NCBI RefSeq assembly: GCF_029350945.1
Contig: NZ_JARKMS010000004.1
Span: 384,590-448,589, forward strand
Direction of reading: 5' to 3'
Source of the DNA: Maribacter huludaoensis
Lineage (GTDB): Bacteria; Bacteroidota; Bacteroidia; Flavobacteriales; Flavobacteriaceae
DNA: 64,000 nt
Below are positions 48,067 to 57,142 of the stretch, piece by piece. How positions within the stretch are numbered: the stretch's first letter is position 1; each line of letters starts with the position of its first letter. The notes beneath the pieces are model-generated. The model ran no database searches. It saw nothing but the letters and a program-made list of their open reading frames with translations, and had not been told where the DNA came from. Position numbers and translations under genes: made by a program.

Positions 48067-48112
48067 AAAAGCGAATAGTTAACCTTTTTTATAAGATTTT
48101 CTATTCGCTTTT
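48067..48112 (-). terminator. Hairpin between alkB-like gene and the 159-residue gene
   Basis: AAAAGCGAATAG (48067-48078) and CTATTCGCTTTT (48101-48112) pair perfectly (12 bp, 22-nt loop). On the minus strand it follows the stop of the gene at 48142 and ends in T residues. Confidence 0.7.
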
Positions 48113-48141
48113 ATAATTAAAAAGAACTTTGTTGATATATA

Positions 48142-48621
48142 CTAATTGCTTTTGAGCAAGTTTTTAATCGCTTTGTTCCATTTTTCTATAGACTGAAATT
48201 CTCCACTTAATTGATAGTTGACTTCAACATCATAAAATTCAAAAACTACATCTGGTACATTGACGTTTTTGGGGAAAAGTTGCAGCAGCAATCGCTCTGT
48301 GATTTTCTCTTTTCTGGCAAAGGATTTACCAATGTTCGCAATTTCAGTAGTTTTAATAGTGGCTAAATCGGCATACTGTTGATGTAGTTCTTCGCCATTT
48401 TTTGAGACAAAGAATACAAATTTCTTTTCAGTGTCCATACCTATGGCATAGTGACCAAAAATCTCATATTCCGTTAGTTTACAATGAGGTGTAGTTGCGA
48501 TGTCGTTTAAAGATGACATCATTTTTTTTTCTTTTATTTTTCTGTTTCTGTTCGTTAAAACAAAAGGCATTGCGCATAGTGCAACAGATGCTAAACCAAT
48601 AGCAGTTACTCCAAATTCCAT
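48142..48621 (-). CDS. Membrane-anchored protein of unknown function
   Basis: 159 residues with one N-terminal helix (MEFGVTAIGLASVALCAMPFV), a basic stretch, then a soluble domain of about 120 residues of mixed strands and helix. I cannot assign it. Two small dyads lie upstream. Confidence 0.6.
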   Translation of the reverse strand: MEFGVTAIGLASVALCAMPFVLTNRNRKIKEKKMMSSLNDIATTPHCKLTEYEIFGHYAIGMDTEKKFVFFVSKNGEELHQQYADLATIKTTEIANIGKSFARKEKITERLLLQLFPKNVNVPDVVFEFYDVEVNYQLSGEFQSIEKWNKAIKNLLKSN

Positions 48622-48654
48622 GTTGTAAATTTTAATTTTTAATACTGATTATTG

Positions 48655-48710
48655 TATGATGTAAAGTGATACATCATAAGACCTAGTTGTTTAGCTATCA
48701 GATTGATAGC
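48655..48710. promoter_or_regulatory. Two dyads between unknown genes
   Basis: TATGATGTA/TACATCATA (48655-48663, 48670-48678) and GCTATCA/TGATAGC (48694-48700, 48704-48710) are perfect inverted repeats upstream of the gene at 48621. They may be operators or attenuator hairpins. Confidence 0.35.
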
Positions 48711-48724
48711 CTATATGAAGAGGT

Positions 48725-49099
48725 CTACCAGAAATTATGGAAAGGAAAAATAAGATCAGTTTTTTTAAACTTGATCAATAGTGTTTTGGCATAAAGAATA
48801 TATTGCCTGTATCTAGAAATTGAGGCGAAATCAATACTGTTAAGGCTAGCGGTAAAGCCAGTAAACGGAAGCTTGTAATTGTGCGAAATAACTTCGGCAA
48901 CATCTGAAACCGAAACTTCAGTTTGCTGGGCATGTGGAGATAAAAGTTTGGTGGACGCTGTAAAATAGCTTTTTTGCTCGCTATATTCGCTTAATGGTGT
49001 TTGGTTAAAGTTAGTTAGGGCATCTGCAGAATTAACTAACCCGAAACAATAAATTGTAACGAGGAGTAGCACTTTTACTATGTTGTTAAAACTTTGCAT
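48725..49099 (-). CDS. Secreted protein of unknown function
   Basis: 124 residues with a signal peptide (MQSFNNIVKVLLLVTIYCFG). No domain recognised. Its ATG lies one base after the stop of the antiporter gene, so translation is probably coupled to it. Confidence 0.55.
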   Translation of the reverse strand: MQSFNNIVKVLLLVTIYCFGLVNSADALTNFNQTPLSEYSEQKSYFTASTKLLSPHAQQTEVSVSDVAEVISHNYKLPFTGFTASLNSIDFASISRYRQYILYAKTLLIKFKKTDLIFPFHNFW

Positions 49100-49100
49100 T

Positions 49101-50573
49101 TTATACTACAACCGCTTGATTTAATATAACATTTACTTCTGCTAAACTTTCTTCATTATCTAAAAGCAAGACCAAAGTATCGTTAGCTTTAATAATTGTA
49201 GATCCACCTGGTCTAACAAAAAGTCCATCCCTTTTTATCATGACAATGAATGTGGTCCTTGGAAAGTGTAAATCGATAATTCGTTTTTCTACAGCAAAAC
49301 TGTTGGGAACAACCGTAACTTCTTCCATGGCAGATTTGGGTAGATTAAGTATGTACCTATCGTTTTCGGCAATTGGTTTTACCTCTTCCGGTAAAGCAAC
49401 ATTGAGCCATTTGGCGAATACGGATAAAGTAGTACCTTGGATTAAAACCGATGAAACCGATATAAAGAATACGATACTAAAAATAATACTAGCCTTGTCA
49501 ATTCCCGCCAAAAGGGGATAAGTTGCAAATACGATAGGCACTGCACCACGTAAGCCCACCCATGAGATATAGAATCTTCTGCCCATTTTCATTTTAAAGA
49601 ACATAAGGCTTAATAAAACACTTACAGGTCTTGCCACAAGAATTAAAAATACCGATATAAGCAGACCAATACCCAAATAAGGTAAAATCTGAGAAGGAAA
49701 AACGAGTAGCCCTAATGTCAAGAACAATACGATCTGCATTAGCCAAGCCATACCATCGAACATTTTTAAAATGGTAGACTTATGTATTAAATCTTGATTG
49801 CCTAAATACACGGCACAAATGTAAATAGCCAAGAAGCCATTACCGCCAACAGCGTCCGTAGCGGAAAAGGTTATGAACATTAAGGCAATGACCAGCACAG
49901 GGTACAAACCTTCAAAGCCTAATTTAATTTTGTTGATGATAATTTCACTCAGCTTTCCAAATACAAATCCGCCAATGCCGCCCAATATCATTTGTTGTAA
50001 AAACAAGGGAATAATAGAGAGAACGCTCAGGTCTTGATTAATGACCAAGGTCAAAAAAGCAAGAGTAAGTACATAAGCCATGGGGTCGTTACTACCACTT
50101 TCAAGCTCTAACGTGGGTCTTAGATTACTTTTTAAAGCTAAATTTTTAGAACGTAAAATGGAGAAAACCGCTGCGGCATCTGTAGAAGATACAATAGAGC
50201 CCAACAACATGCTTTCGTATATGGTAAAATCGGTAATATAATAGACGAAAGTTCCAAGGGTGACCGCTGTGAGCAAAACCCCTAGGGTAGATAGCACAAG
50301 TCCCTCTTTTAAAATAGGTTTTACAGCGTTCCAATTGGTATCTAAACCACCAGAAAACAATATAAAGTTAAGAGAGACAATACCAATAAATTGGGCAAGC
50401 TTAGGATCATCAAACTGAATACCGCCAATACCATCTGATCCGGCAAGCATACCTATGGCCAAGAAAAGGATCAATGTAGGTACCCCGAATTTATACGAAG
50501 TCTTGCCAACTATAATGCTGATAAACAGTAATATAGAGCCTACAAGAAGTATGTTTTCTATGGTAAGGTTCAT
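49101..50573 (-). CDS. Potassium/proton antiporter, CPA1 (NhaP2/CvrA) type
   Basis: 490 residues: about 12 membrane helices of the Na+/H+ exchanger fold (residues 5-390) with SSTDAAAVFSIL and ESGSNDPMAY carrying the ion-site acids, followed by a C-terminal RCK_C (TrkA-C) regulatory domain (about 410-490). Exports K+ (or Na+) in exchange for protons. Confidence 0.9.
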   Translation of the reverse strand: MNLTIENILLVGSILLFISIIVGKTSYKFGVPTLILFLAIGMLAGSDGIGGIQFDDPKLAQFIGIVSLNFILFSGGLDTNWNAVKPILKEGLVLSTLGVLLTAVTLGTFVYYITDFTIYESMLLGSIVSSTDAAAVFSILRSKNLALKSNLRPTLELESGSNDPMAYVLTLAFLTLVINQDLSVLSIIPLFLQQMILGGIGGFVFGKLSEIIINKIKLGFEGLYPVLVIALMFITFSATDAVGGNGFLAIYICAVYLGNQDLIHKSTILKMFDGMAWLMQIVLFLTLGLLVFPSQILPYLGIGLLISVFLILVARPVSVLLSLMFFKMKMGRRFYISWVGLRGAVPIVFATYPLLAGIDKASIIFSIVFFISVSSVLIQGTTLSVFAKWLNVALPEEVKPIAENDRYILNLPKSAMEEVTVVPNSFAVEKRIIDLHFPRTTFIVMIKRDGLFVRPGGSTIIKANDTLVLLLDNEESLAEVNVILNQAVVV

Positions 50574-50697
50574 TGGTGGTCAGTTGCCTTAATTTTAAGG
50601 CAACAAAGTTAGATCATTTATCAAAAAACCAATACAAATGTTAAGGTTTGGCACAATGTTAACATGTTGTATAGCTGTTTAAATAAGGTTGAAAAAA

Positions 50698-51141
50698 CTA
50701 TTCCGTTTTACTTAGCAAAGCAATAATAATATTTATGAGATAAAGAGGTTGAATGTAGAGTACTAAGGAAAAAATGTAAAAGACAATTACCTGCATTTCA
50801 AGAAAGTTTTCAAAATTATAAGAGAAACCTTCTTGTTCTATGCTGGGTAGGGAAAAGAAAATTAAAATAATTGAGAAGAAGCCAATAACCGTAATGGTTA
50901 AATGAATTATGGTCAGCCAATTTACCAACCTTCTGTTAAGTTTAATTACGACCCAGTATCCCAAACCAAGAATTCCAAAAATGATAGAAATAAGAACCGC
51001 CAAGCTAATCAGTCCAATTACAAAATAGGTGTCGTGAATATTAATGTCTAGTGTTTTATCAGGTTTTAAAAATCTTATGAGTAGTATTATGGGAATCAGG
51101 GTCCAGAAAACAATATGGGGTGTCCTAGTAATTTTAGTCAT
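50698..51141 (-). CDS. Small membrane protein with oxidase-like HDTYFV motif
   Basis: 147 residues and four hydrophobic segments. INIHDTYFVIGLIS near residue 34 resembles the HDTYxV segment of heme-copper oxidase subunit I, but the following VAHFHY histidines are absent, so it is not an oxidase. Function unknown. Confidence 0.6.
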   Translation of the reverse strand: MTKITRTPHIVFWTLIPIILLIRFLKPDKTLDINIHDTYFVIGLISLAVLISIIFGILGLGYWVVIKLNRRLVNWLTIIHLTITVIGFFSIILIFFSLPSIEQEGFSYNFENFLEMQVIVFYIFSLVLYIQPLYLINIIIALLSKTE

Positions 51142-51257
51142 CAGTTTGTTGTAGTATTATTCCTAAAGTCAAGTTAATCATTATTAAGAGAATCACAATA
51201 AAAGTTTAGTATCAATATTTATCTATACATTTACATATATCTATATAATAAATCATC

Positions 51258-51527
51258 ATGGAGCTAAAACAAGTGGAGAAAATATCTAAGGCATTAAGTG
51301 ATGTAAATCGTTTAAAGATTCTGCAGTATATGCAGAAAAATCAAGGCAAGGTGGAATGTACCAAAGCGTGTAACCTGCTAGATTTAAGTCAGCCTTCCAT
51401 TAGTCATCATATAAAAAGGTTGGTTGAGGCAGAACTCATAAATCAGCATAAAATAGGACGTAACTATCACTATTCCTTAAATCATGAAGTTTGGGATAAT
51501 TACATGTTACGACTTAAGCAACTGTAG
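51258..51527 (+). CDS. ArsR-family transcriptional regulator
   Basis: 89 residues, winged helix: LSDVNRLKILQYMQKNQGKV and LLDLSQPSISHHIKRLVEAE. The two cysteines in VECTKACNL could sense metals or redox, but the canonical ArsR ELCVCDL motif is absent. It precedes the monooxygenase gene by 52 bp on the same strand and may control it. Confidence 0.88.
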   Translation: MELKQVEKISKALSDVNRLKILQYMQKNQGKVECTKACNLLDLSQPSISHHIKRLVEAELINQHKIGRNYHYSLNHEVWDNYMLRLKQL

Positions 51528-51579
51528 TTTTTTGATAAAATATATAGATACTTTTAAATGTATTAATGAAACTATTTGA

Positions 51580-52590
51580 ATGAAAAATATTAAATATTCT
51601 ATATTGGATTTAGCCATTGTATCAGAGGGTACAACGTTAAAAGATACTTTTGACCACTCTTTGGCATTGGCACAAGCTGCGGAAGAAGTTGGGTATAACC
51701 GATTTTGGTTGGCAGAGCATCATAATTCTATAGCTATTGGTAGTAGCGCCACGTCTGTATTAATGGGTTACATTGCTGAAGGAACAAAAACTATACGCGT
51801 GGGATCCGGTGGTATTATGTTACCAAATCATTCCCCATTGATAATTGCAGAGCAATTTGGAACTTTAGGAATACTGTACCCAAATAGAATAGACCTAGGT
51901 TTAGGGCGTGCACCGGGAACCGATCAATTAACCGCCCAAGCCATACGGTCAGATTTTTTCCAGGCGGCACAGTCGTTTCCGTTAGAAGTGGAAAAAATTC
52001 AGCGCTATTTCTCTACGGAAAATGCAGACGCAAAAGTGCGTGTTACGCTGGCAGAAGGGGTAGAGGTACCTTTATATATTTTAGGTTCAAGCACGGAAAG
52101 TGCCCATTTAGCCGCCAAAAAAGGATTGCCTTATGCCTTTGCGAGTCACTTTGCTACGAACCATTTAATGAACGCCTTGCAAATTTACCATCAGGAGTTT
52201 CAGCCTTCTAAGGCTTTGGAGAAACCGTATACTATGGCGGGCGTAAATATTATCATTGCGGATACAGATGAAGAAGCGGAACGCATTTCAACATCCCTTT
52301 ATAAAATGATTATTGGTTTGTTGACAGGAAAAAGGGGCTATATGCAACCACCGGTACCTATGACTCCTGATTTGCGTGAATTGAGTAAAAATCCGTCTGT
52401 AGAGCAAATGTTGAAGTATTCCTTTATTGGTAACAAAGAGACCGTTAAAAAACAAGTGCAACAGTTTATTGCCGATACCCAAGTGGACGAACTTATTGCG
52501 GTTACCAATATTTATGACGGTAAAGACCGCATAAAATCATACCGCATGTTTGCCGAGATTATGAAAGAATTGAATGGGGAGAAGGGATAA
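51580..52590 (+). CDS. Luciferase-like monooxygenase (flavin-dependent)
   Basis: 336 residues of the LLM class, F420/FMN TIM-barrel fold. EVGYNRFWLAEHHNS and GSGGIMLPNHSPLIIAEQFG are hallmarks, and RIDLGLGRAPGTD follows. Substrate unknown. Divergent orientation does not apply; ArsR precedes it. Confidence 0.9.
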   Translation: MKNIKYSILDLAIVSEGTTLKDTFDHSLALAQAAEEVGYNRFWLAEHHNSIAIGSSATSVLMGYIAEGTKTIRVGSGGIMLPNHSPLIIAEQFGTLGILYPNRIDLGLGRAPGTDQLTAQAIRSDFFQAAQSFPLEVEKIQRYFSTENADAKVRVTLAEGVEVPLYILGSSTESAHLAAKKGLPYAFASHFATNHLMNALQIYHQEFQPSKALEKPYTMAGVNIIIADTDEEAERISTSLYKMIIGLLTGKRGYMQPPVPMTPDLRELSKNPSVEQMLKYSFIGNKETVKKQVQQFIADTQVDELIAVTNIYDGKDRIKSYRMFAEIMKELNGEKG

Positions 52591-52602
52591 TTCTCCCCCT
52601 TA

Positions 52603-53577
52603 TTAATCCTTAATTTCTATGGTAGACTGTCTTTCTCTGTTAACGGAAAGTTTAGTTACATCTGGTCTGGAATAGTGCCCTACGGGATCAAAATTCTGAC
52701 GTTCTTCTAAAACCCTGGTAAAATCTATAGTTGTTGTGATCAATCCCTCTTTATCTATGACCGGAGGTAAAATCCATTCCCCATCCGGTCCTGCAATACA
52801 AGAACCACCGTTTGCCAATGTATCCGGGCAATTTTCAAGAATGGCGTTTAAATGCGGAGTATCTTCTGGAAAATCGGTTTTGCTCATTAAGCTAGATACG
52901 GAAACTACAAAAGATCTGGATTCTCGTGCAATGAACCTTGTGATATCGGCAGTATTGTAATCCGATCCGGGCCAAACGGCAATGTGCAAGTTTTCTCCCA
53001 GCCCGTACAGGGTAGCTCTAGGCAAGGGCATCCAGTTTTCCCAACAGTTTAATCCGCCAACACTAAAGTTCTTAAGATCATGAACTTGTAATCCGTTACC
53101 ATCACCCGGTGCCCACGTCAATCGCTCTTCGTAGGTAGGCTGTAATTTTCTGTGTACCGATTTTATTTCGCCCTGGTTGTCAATATATGCAAGGGAGCAG
53201 TAAATACTATGACCGCCCCTGTTTTGTGCTCGTTCCATGAGGCCTAAGTAGATGGCAATCTTATGTTGTTTTGCAAGCGCACAGATGTCATCTAATTCTC
53301 CAGCCTCAATTTGAACCGAATTTTTAACGTAATGCGCATGAATCTCTTTCTGAACTTTAGAATCGAATTGTGCACCATCGGTCATGGAAATCCAAAAAGG
53401 ATAACCCGGTAACAAAGCCTCACCAAAGACAACAAGCTCACAATTGTCTTTGGCCGCCTTTATAATATATTCCTTAATTCTATCAATAGTAGCAGATTTG
53501 TTGAGCCAAACCGGTGCTATTTGTGCCATGGCAATTTTAAGGTGGTTTTGCTCTGGTGTGTCTATAATTTTAGTCAT
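52603..53577 (-). CDS. Nitrilase (carbon-nitrogen hydrolase family)
   Basis: 324 residues. Catalytic triad E53 (FGEALLPGYPFW), K144 (HRKLQPTYEE) and C178 (GGLNCWENWMPL) is that of true nitrilases, which convert nitriles to acids. It overlaps the TPR gene by 8 bp and is last in a three-gene operon with it and the PIG-L deacetylase gene. Confidence 0.92.
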   Translation of the reverse strand: MTKIIDTPEQNHLKIAMAQIAPVWLNKSATIDRIKEYIIKAAKDNCELVVFGEALLPGYPFWISMTDGAQFDSKVQKEIHAHYVKNSVQIEAGELDDICALAKQHKIAIYLGLMERAQNRGGHSIYCSLAYIDNQGEIKSVHRKLQPTYEERLTWAPGDGNGLQVHDLKNFSVGGLNCWENWMPLPRATLYGLGENLHIAVWPGSDYNTADITRFIARESRSFVVSVSSLMSKTDFPEDTPHLNAILENCPDTLANGGSCIAGPDGEWILPPVIDKEGLITTTIDFTRVLEERQNFDPVGHYSRPDVTKLSVNRERQSTIEIKD

Positions 53578-54427
53578 TTGTGTTAATGGTATTTACTTTT
53601 TTGAGAAGCTGAGTTTTAAATCGCTGTGCAAAAATATGATTAGGATCTAATTGAAGGGCTTTATCAAGGTTTGAAGTCGCTAAAGACAAACTATCCATTT
53701 TTAAATAAATACTTCCGTACAGCACGTAAGGTTGCGGTATGTTCGGGTCATTAATTTGATTATTAAAATCATCGGCAATGGAGAGTGCTTTTTTAAAATT
53801 TCCTAAATCAGATTCTAAAGTAGCTGCATAGCTAATAAAAAATGGAATCTTTTTCTGTTTAGCAGAGGTAAGTATATGTAATGAATCTAAGGCTATTTTT
53901 GCACCATATATTGCATTCAAAACCTCTATATACTCAGCTTTAATATATGATTCGTTTGGGTATTTATGGATAAAGGTTCTATAGTTCTTCTCGGCAGTGG
54001 TCAAAAAATTTGATATAAAGTCTTTATTTAATTTCACATTCTGTCCACGGGCATTAAACAATTCTAAAGTAATGCGTGTTACTTCTAAAATTAATTGGTC
54101 GTCTTCACTAACCTTAATTTGTGAGCTGTTTATGTCATTTGAAATTTGAATTCTTTCATTTAGGTTTGTGGTGTTTTTTCCAACCAAAGCTTTACCTACA
54201 ATAAATGTAGAATCAAAATCTACAGCTTTTCTAAATGCTTTTTCAGATAGCGTCCATTGACCATAATCTAGAATATGCTCCCAACCTTTATTAAAATAAA
54301 AAACGGCAGAATCGTTTTTAGCACCGTAAGTGTAAACGGCTGGTTGGGTAGATGATTTATTTTGTTTTTGCTGACATGAAGTAAACAATATAAAGATTAG
54401 TGCATAAATAGGGTACTTCAATGACAT
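53570..54427 (-). CDS. TPR-repeat lipoprotein
   Basis: 285 residues; lipobox cysteine in LFTSCQQKQ, then helical repeats. FNKGWEHILDYGQWTLSEKA and DKALQLDPNHIFAQRFK are TPR-like. Middle gene of the PIG-L/TPR/nitrilase operon (11 bp after PIG-L, 8-bp overlap with nitrilase). Confidence 0.8.
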   Translation of the reverse strand: MSLKYPIYALIFILFTSCQQKQNKSSTQPAVYTYGAKNDSAVFYFNKGWEHILDYGQWTLSEKAFRKAVDFDSTFIVGKALVGKNTTNLNERIQISNDINSSQIKVSEDDQLILEVTRITLELFNARGQNVKLNKDFISNFLTTAEKNYRTFIHKYPNESYIKAEYIEVLNAIYGAKIALDSLHILTSAKQKKIPFFISYAATLESDLGNFKKALSIADDFNNQINDPNIPQPYVLYGSIYLKMDSLSLATSNLDKALQLDPNHIFAQRFKTQLLKKVNTINTND

Positions 54428-54438
54428 TGAAAATATGT

Positions 54439-55329
54439 TTATTCGAAAATATTATTTTTTATTTCATTTAAGCCATTCCAAGGTCTAAAATATACTACGG
54501 AATCTGTCTGCGCTACAATCGAAAGTAAATCATCAATAGCATCTGGTGTGTATTGAGATTTATGACAGTTTGATGCTGTATGTCCTAAATCTAAATCATC
54601 CTTATCATAGCGTATTCTGTAAGTAAGAAATTTTTTTTGAGTTCTTTTTAAATTATCGTTTAACCATTGCACTAAATCTGTTTTAAAGTTAATGTCTTTA
54701 TTACTGGTTTCCTTTGGATATGCATAATAGAGTAGGTTCTGTAACGATTTTGATGTTTCTCGCTGAAAAACCTCTGTAACCACATTACTAACAATTCTGT
54801 GGTCTGGGTGCCCGTATTGGCCGCCAGGACCAAAACTAATGACTACGTTTGGTTTGTAACTTGTAAATAAGCTATCAATCTTCTCATCTAAAGAGTTGAT
54901 ATTTTCCTTTAGGGCTAAATCCCCATCAGTATACTTCAAAAATATTGGTGGATTAATTCCTAATGTTTTGGTGACGCATAATGCCTCTTCCGTACGTGTT
55001 TTAGCAAGTAACTCGCCAGCAGGAATATTCGCATGTGGCATAACACCGTTAGAACCATCGGTAACAATAACCAAGTGAATACGAACTCCCTCTTTTTGAT
55101 ATTTTGAAAGGATGGGAGAAATAACAATCTCGTCATCTGGGTGGGCAAATATGGCCAGTAATGTTTTGCCTTTGTTAGTTTCTTTCAGAGCTGCATTACT
55201 TTGGACTAAATTCTTTTTATGATCAATTGGTTTTTGACCGTTTTCATTACAGCCTCCAAGTACTAGAAAAACAGAGTAGATTAGAATTAGTATTGTTTTT
55301 TGAATCTTTATATGTTTAAAAAATGTCAT
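54439..55329 (-). CDS. PIG-L family deacetylase, lipoprotein
   Basis: 296 residues; lipobox in VLGGCNENG, metal-binding AHPDDE near residue 62 and GHPDHR further on. Members deacetylate N-acetylglucosaminyl compounds. It lies outside the cytoplasm here. First gene of the operon. Confidence 0.9.
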   Translation of the reverse strand: MTFFKHIKIQKTILILIYSVFLVLGGCNENGQKPIDHKKNLVQSNAALKETNKGKTLLAIFAHPDDEIVISPILSKYQKEGVRIHLVIVTDGSNGVMPHANIPAGELLAKTRTEEALCVTKTLGINPPIFLKYTDGDLALKENINSLDEKIDSLFTSYKPNVVISFGPGGQYGHPDHRIVSNVVTEVFQRETSKSLQNLLYYAYPKETSNKDINFKTDLVQWLNDNLKRTQKKFLTYRIRYDKDDLDLGHTASNCHKSQYTPDAIDDLLSIVAQTDSVVYFRPWNGLNEIKNNIFE

Positions 55330-55465
55330 CTATTACGTTATTGATGTTCTAATGATAATAGCGAAGATAATCTAGGCAGGAGCTTATTTTTAACTACTGG
55401 TAATTTAAGTACTAATTTTTTATATCAATTTTTACTACTTTAACTGATTACTAAATTATAGCTAA

Positions 55466-56032
55466 ATGAAGTGTTTAAAGTATTTAATGGTTTTAGTACT
55501 AATTAAAGCGTGTAAGTCTTACGAAATAGGAAAAATTGACACTCCACAAGGAGATATTTTAATTTGGTTACATGACGAAACTCCTAATCATAAAGCTAGT
55601 TTTATAGCGTTGGCTAACGCTGGTTATTGGGATTCCCTAACTTTTAATAGGGTCATTCCAGATTTTGTTGCGCAAGGTGGATGCCCGGACACTCCAGAAG
55701 GATTTAATGATCCTGAATATTTATTAGCTCCAGAATTTAATTCTAAACTAACCCATACATATGGAGCGGTAGGAGCGGGGCGAGATGGTAATGCAGAGAA
55801 ATTATCTGCACGTTGCCAATTTTATATTGTACAAAATAAAGAAGGCCTGCATCGTTTAGATGGTGATTATACGGTATTTGGTAATGTTTTAAAAGGAATG
55901 AATGTGGTGAATGAAATAGTAGGTGTTCCAAAAGACACAACAAATACACCGTTTACACCAATACCATTAAATATTTCAATTATAAAAATTTCTGAAAAAA
56001 GGTTAAAAGAGCTTAAGAGGGAAAGTAAATAA
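55466..56032 (+). CDS. Cyclophilin-type peptidyl-prolyl isomerase, lipoprotein
   Basis: 188 residues, lipobox in LIKACKSY. FNRVIPDFVAQGG, FYIVQ and HRLDGDYTVFGNV are cyclophilin signatures; the active arginine is in FNRVIP. Probably folds exported proteins at the membrane. Confidence 0.92.
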   Translation: MKCLKYLMVLVLIKACKSYEIGKIDTPQGDILIWLHDETPNHKASFIALANAGYWDSLTFNRVIPDFVAQGGCPDTPEGFNDPEYLLAPEFNSKLTHTYGAVGAGRDGNAEKLSARCQFYIVQNKEGLHRLDGDYTVFGNVLKGMNVVNEIVGVPKDTTNTPFTPIPLNISIIKISEKRLKELKRESK

Positions 56033-56088
56033 TTAATTGTTTTTGCCTTAAAATCCACATTATGATTAGGATTTGTTGTAAACAGTTT

Positions 56089-56499
56089 TTATTTTTTCCA
56101 GCCTTTGTATGCGATTACTATTCCAATGATTCCGAGTAAAATTCCGCTCCAAAAATCATTTGACTCTTCATATTCATTTAAAAATACAATTTTGTCCTTG
56201 TTATCATTGGTCAATACTTCAATATCACTTTTACCAATTATCGTTTCACAAATTAGCCTATTTCCTTTTTTTAAGAAAACCTGTCCATTATATGTCAATT
56301 TATAATATCCACCCCTTTGTCCAAGATTATCACAGTCTTTTGGTGTTTCAAGAACTTTAGCAGTTACAATTTTATTCTGTTCGGTTATTCTCTTTTTTAC
56401 GACTCCATTATTTAGAATTATAATCGCAATTATTAACATAAAAAATCCGCCGATTATTAGTCCTTTAGTTATAATAAATGATATAATTTTTGATTTCAA
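56089..56499 (-). CDS. Membrane protein, DUF3592-like
   Basis: 136 residues: an N-terminal helix (about 10-32), an extracytoplasmic beta-rich part with TAKVLETPKDC, a C-terminal helix (about 112-130). This is the layout of DUF3592 proteins. Function unknown. It may belong to the accessory region that follows. Confidence 0.6.
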   Translation of the reverse strand: MKSKIISFIITKGLIIGGFFMLIIAIIILNNGVVKKRITEQNKIVTAKVLETPKDCDNLGQRGGYYKLTYNGQVFLKKGNRLICETIIGKSDIEVLTNDNKDKIVFLNEYEESNDFWSGILLGIIGIVIAYKGWKK

Positions 56500-56724
56500 T
56501 TAGGAGATTCTAAATGTTCGTTAAGTGATAACGTCTCGTATAAGAAACGTAGGGCAGTTGATAAGCACTATCGTTTCGGTTTATTACTTAGTTAGATATA
56601 AATATATCGCTATTATCTATTTTATCATAAATGCCAAGTTCTATATTTATCGGACTTAATAATTCTTCACAAGCATTTTGCTCAATCACAAACACCCTAT
56701 ATTTTTATAGCCTATTAGCAAGTG
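56500..56724. other. Intergenic region with cassette-like motif and a coding remnant
   Basis: GATAACGTCTCGTATAAGAA then ACGTAGGGCAG (from about 56527) looks like a diverged cassette-type site with an inverted ACGT-TC/GA-ACGT core. On the minus strand a GTG-started 35-codon frame (56695-56588) begins VFVIEQNACEELL; it may be the end of a lost gene. Confidence 0.3.
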
Positions 56725-57138
56725 TTAATTAAAAATATCGTCATTTTTTTCAAAGCTTTTAAATTCTAACGGGTTATTACTATAGTCTAGAATGAACAAG
56801 GTTTGTTGCTCTCCTTTTTTATTTTGATATCTTTTTTGTGGTTTAAAAATAAATTCTATGTCATGTTTCTCCAATCTTTCTTTTATGTCATTAAAAACGG
56901 TTTTATTTACAATACAGCCAAAATGCGGAATAGGAACTTTTAAGTCTTCTACTTTTCCACAATAGTCTAGTTCAGGTATTCTATCAGAAACATGTGCGGA
57001 TAATTGGTGTCCAAAAAGGTTAAAGTCAACCCAACTTTCTGTTTGTCTCCCTAATTCACACCCTAATATAGTGTGATAAAATCTAATAGTACTTTCTATG
57101 TCCCTTACTTTAAAAGCAAGATGAAATTTTGTGTTCAT
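56725..57138 (-). CDS. VOC/glyoxalase superfamily protein
   Basis: 137 residues. FHLAFKVRDIESTIRFYHTI and DYSNNPLEFKSFE with H and E metal-ligand positions support the VOC dioxygenase/glyoxalase fold. It ends the two-gene unit with the dehydrogenase gene (4 bp apart). Confidence 0.85.
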   Translation of the reverse strand: MNTKFHLAFKVRDIESTIRFYHTILGCELGRQTESWVDFNLFGHQLSAHVSDRIPELDYCGKVEDLKVPIPHFGCIVNKTVFNDIKERLEKHDIEFIFKPQKRYQNKKGEQQTLFILDYSNNPLEFKSFEKNDDIFN

Positions 57139-57142
57139 AATC

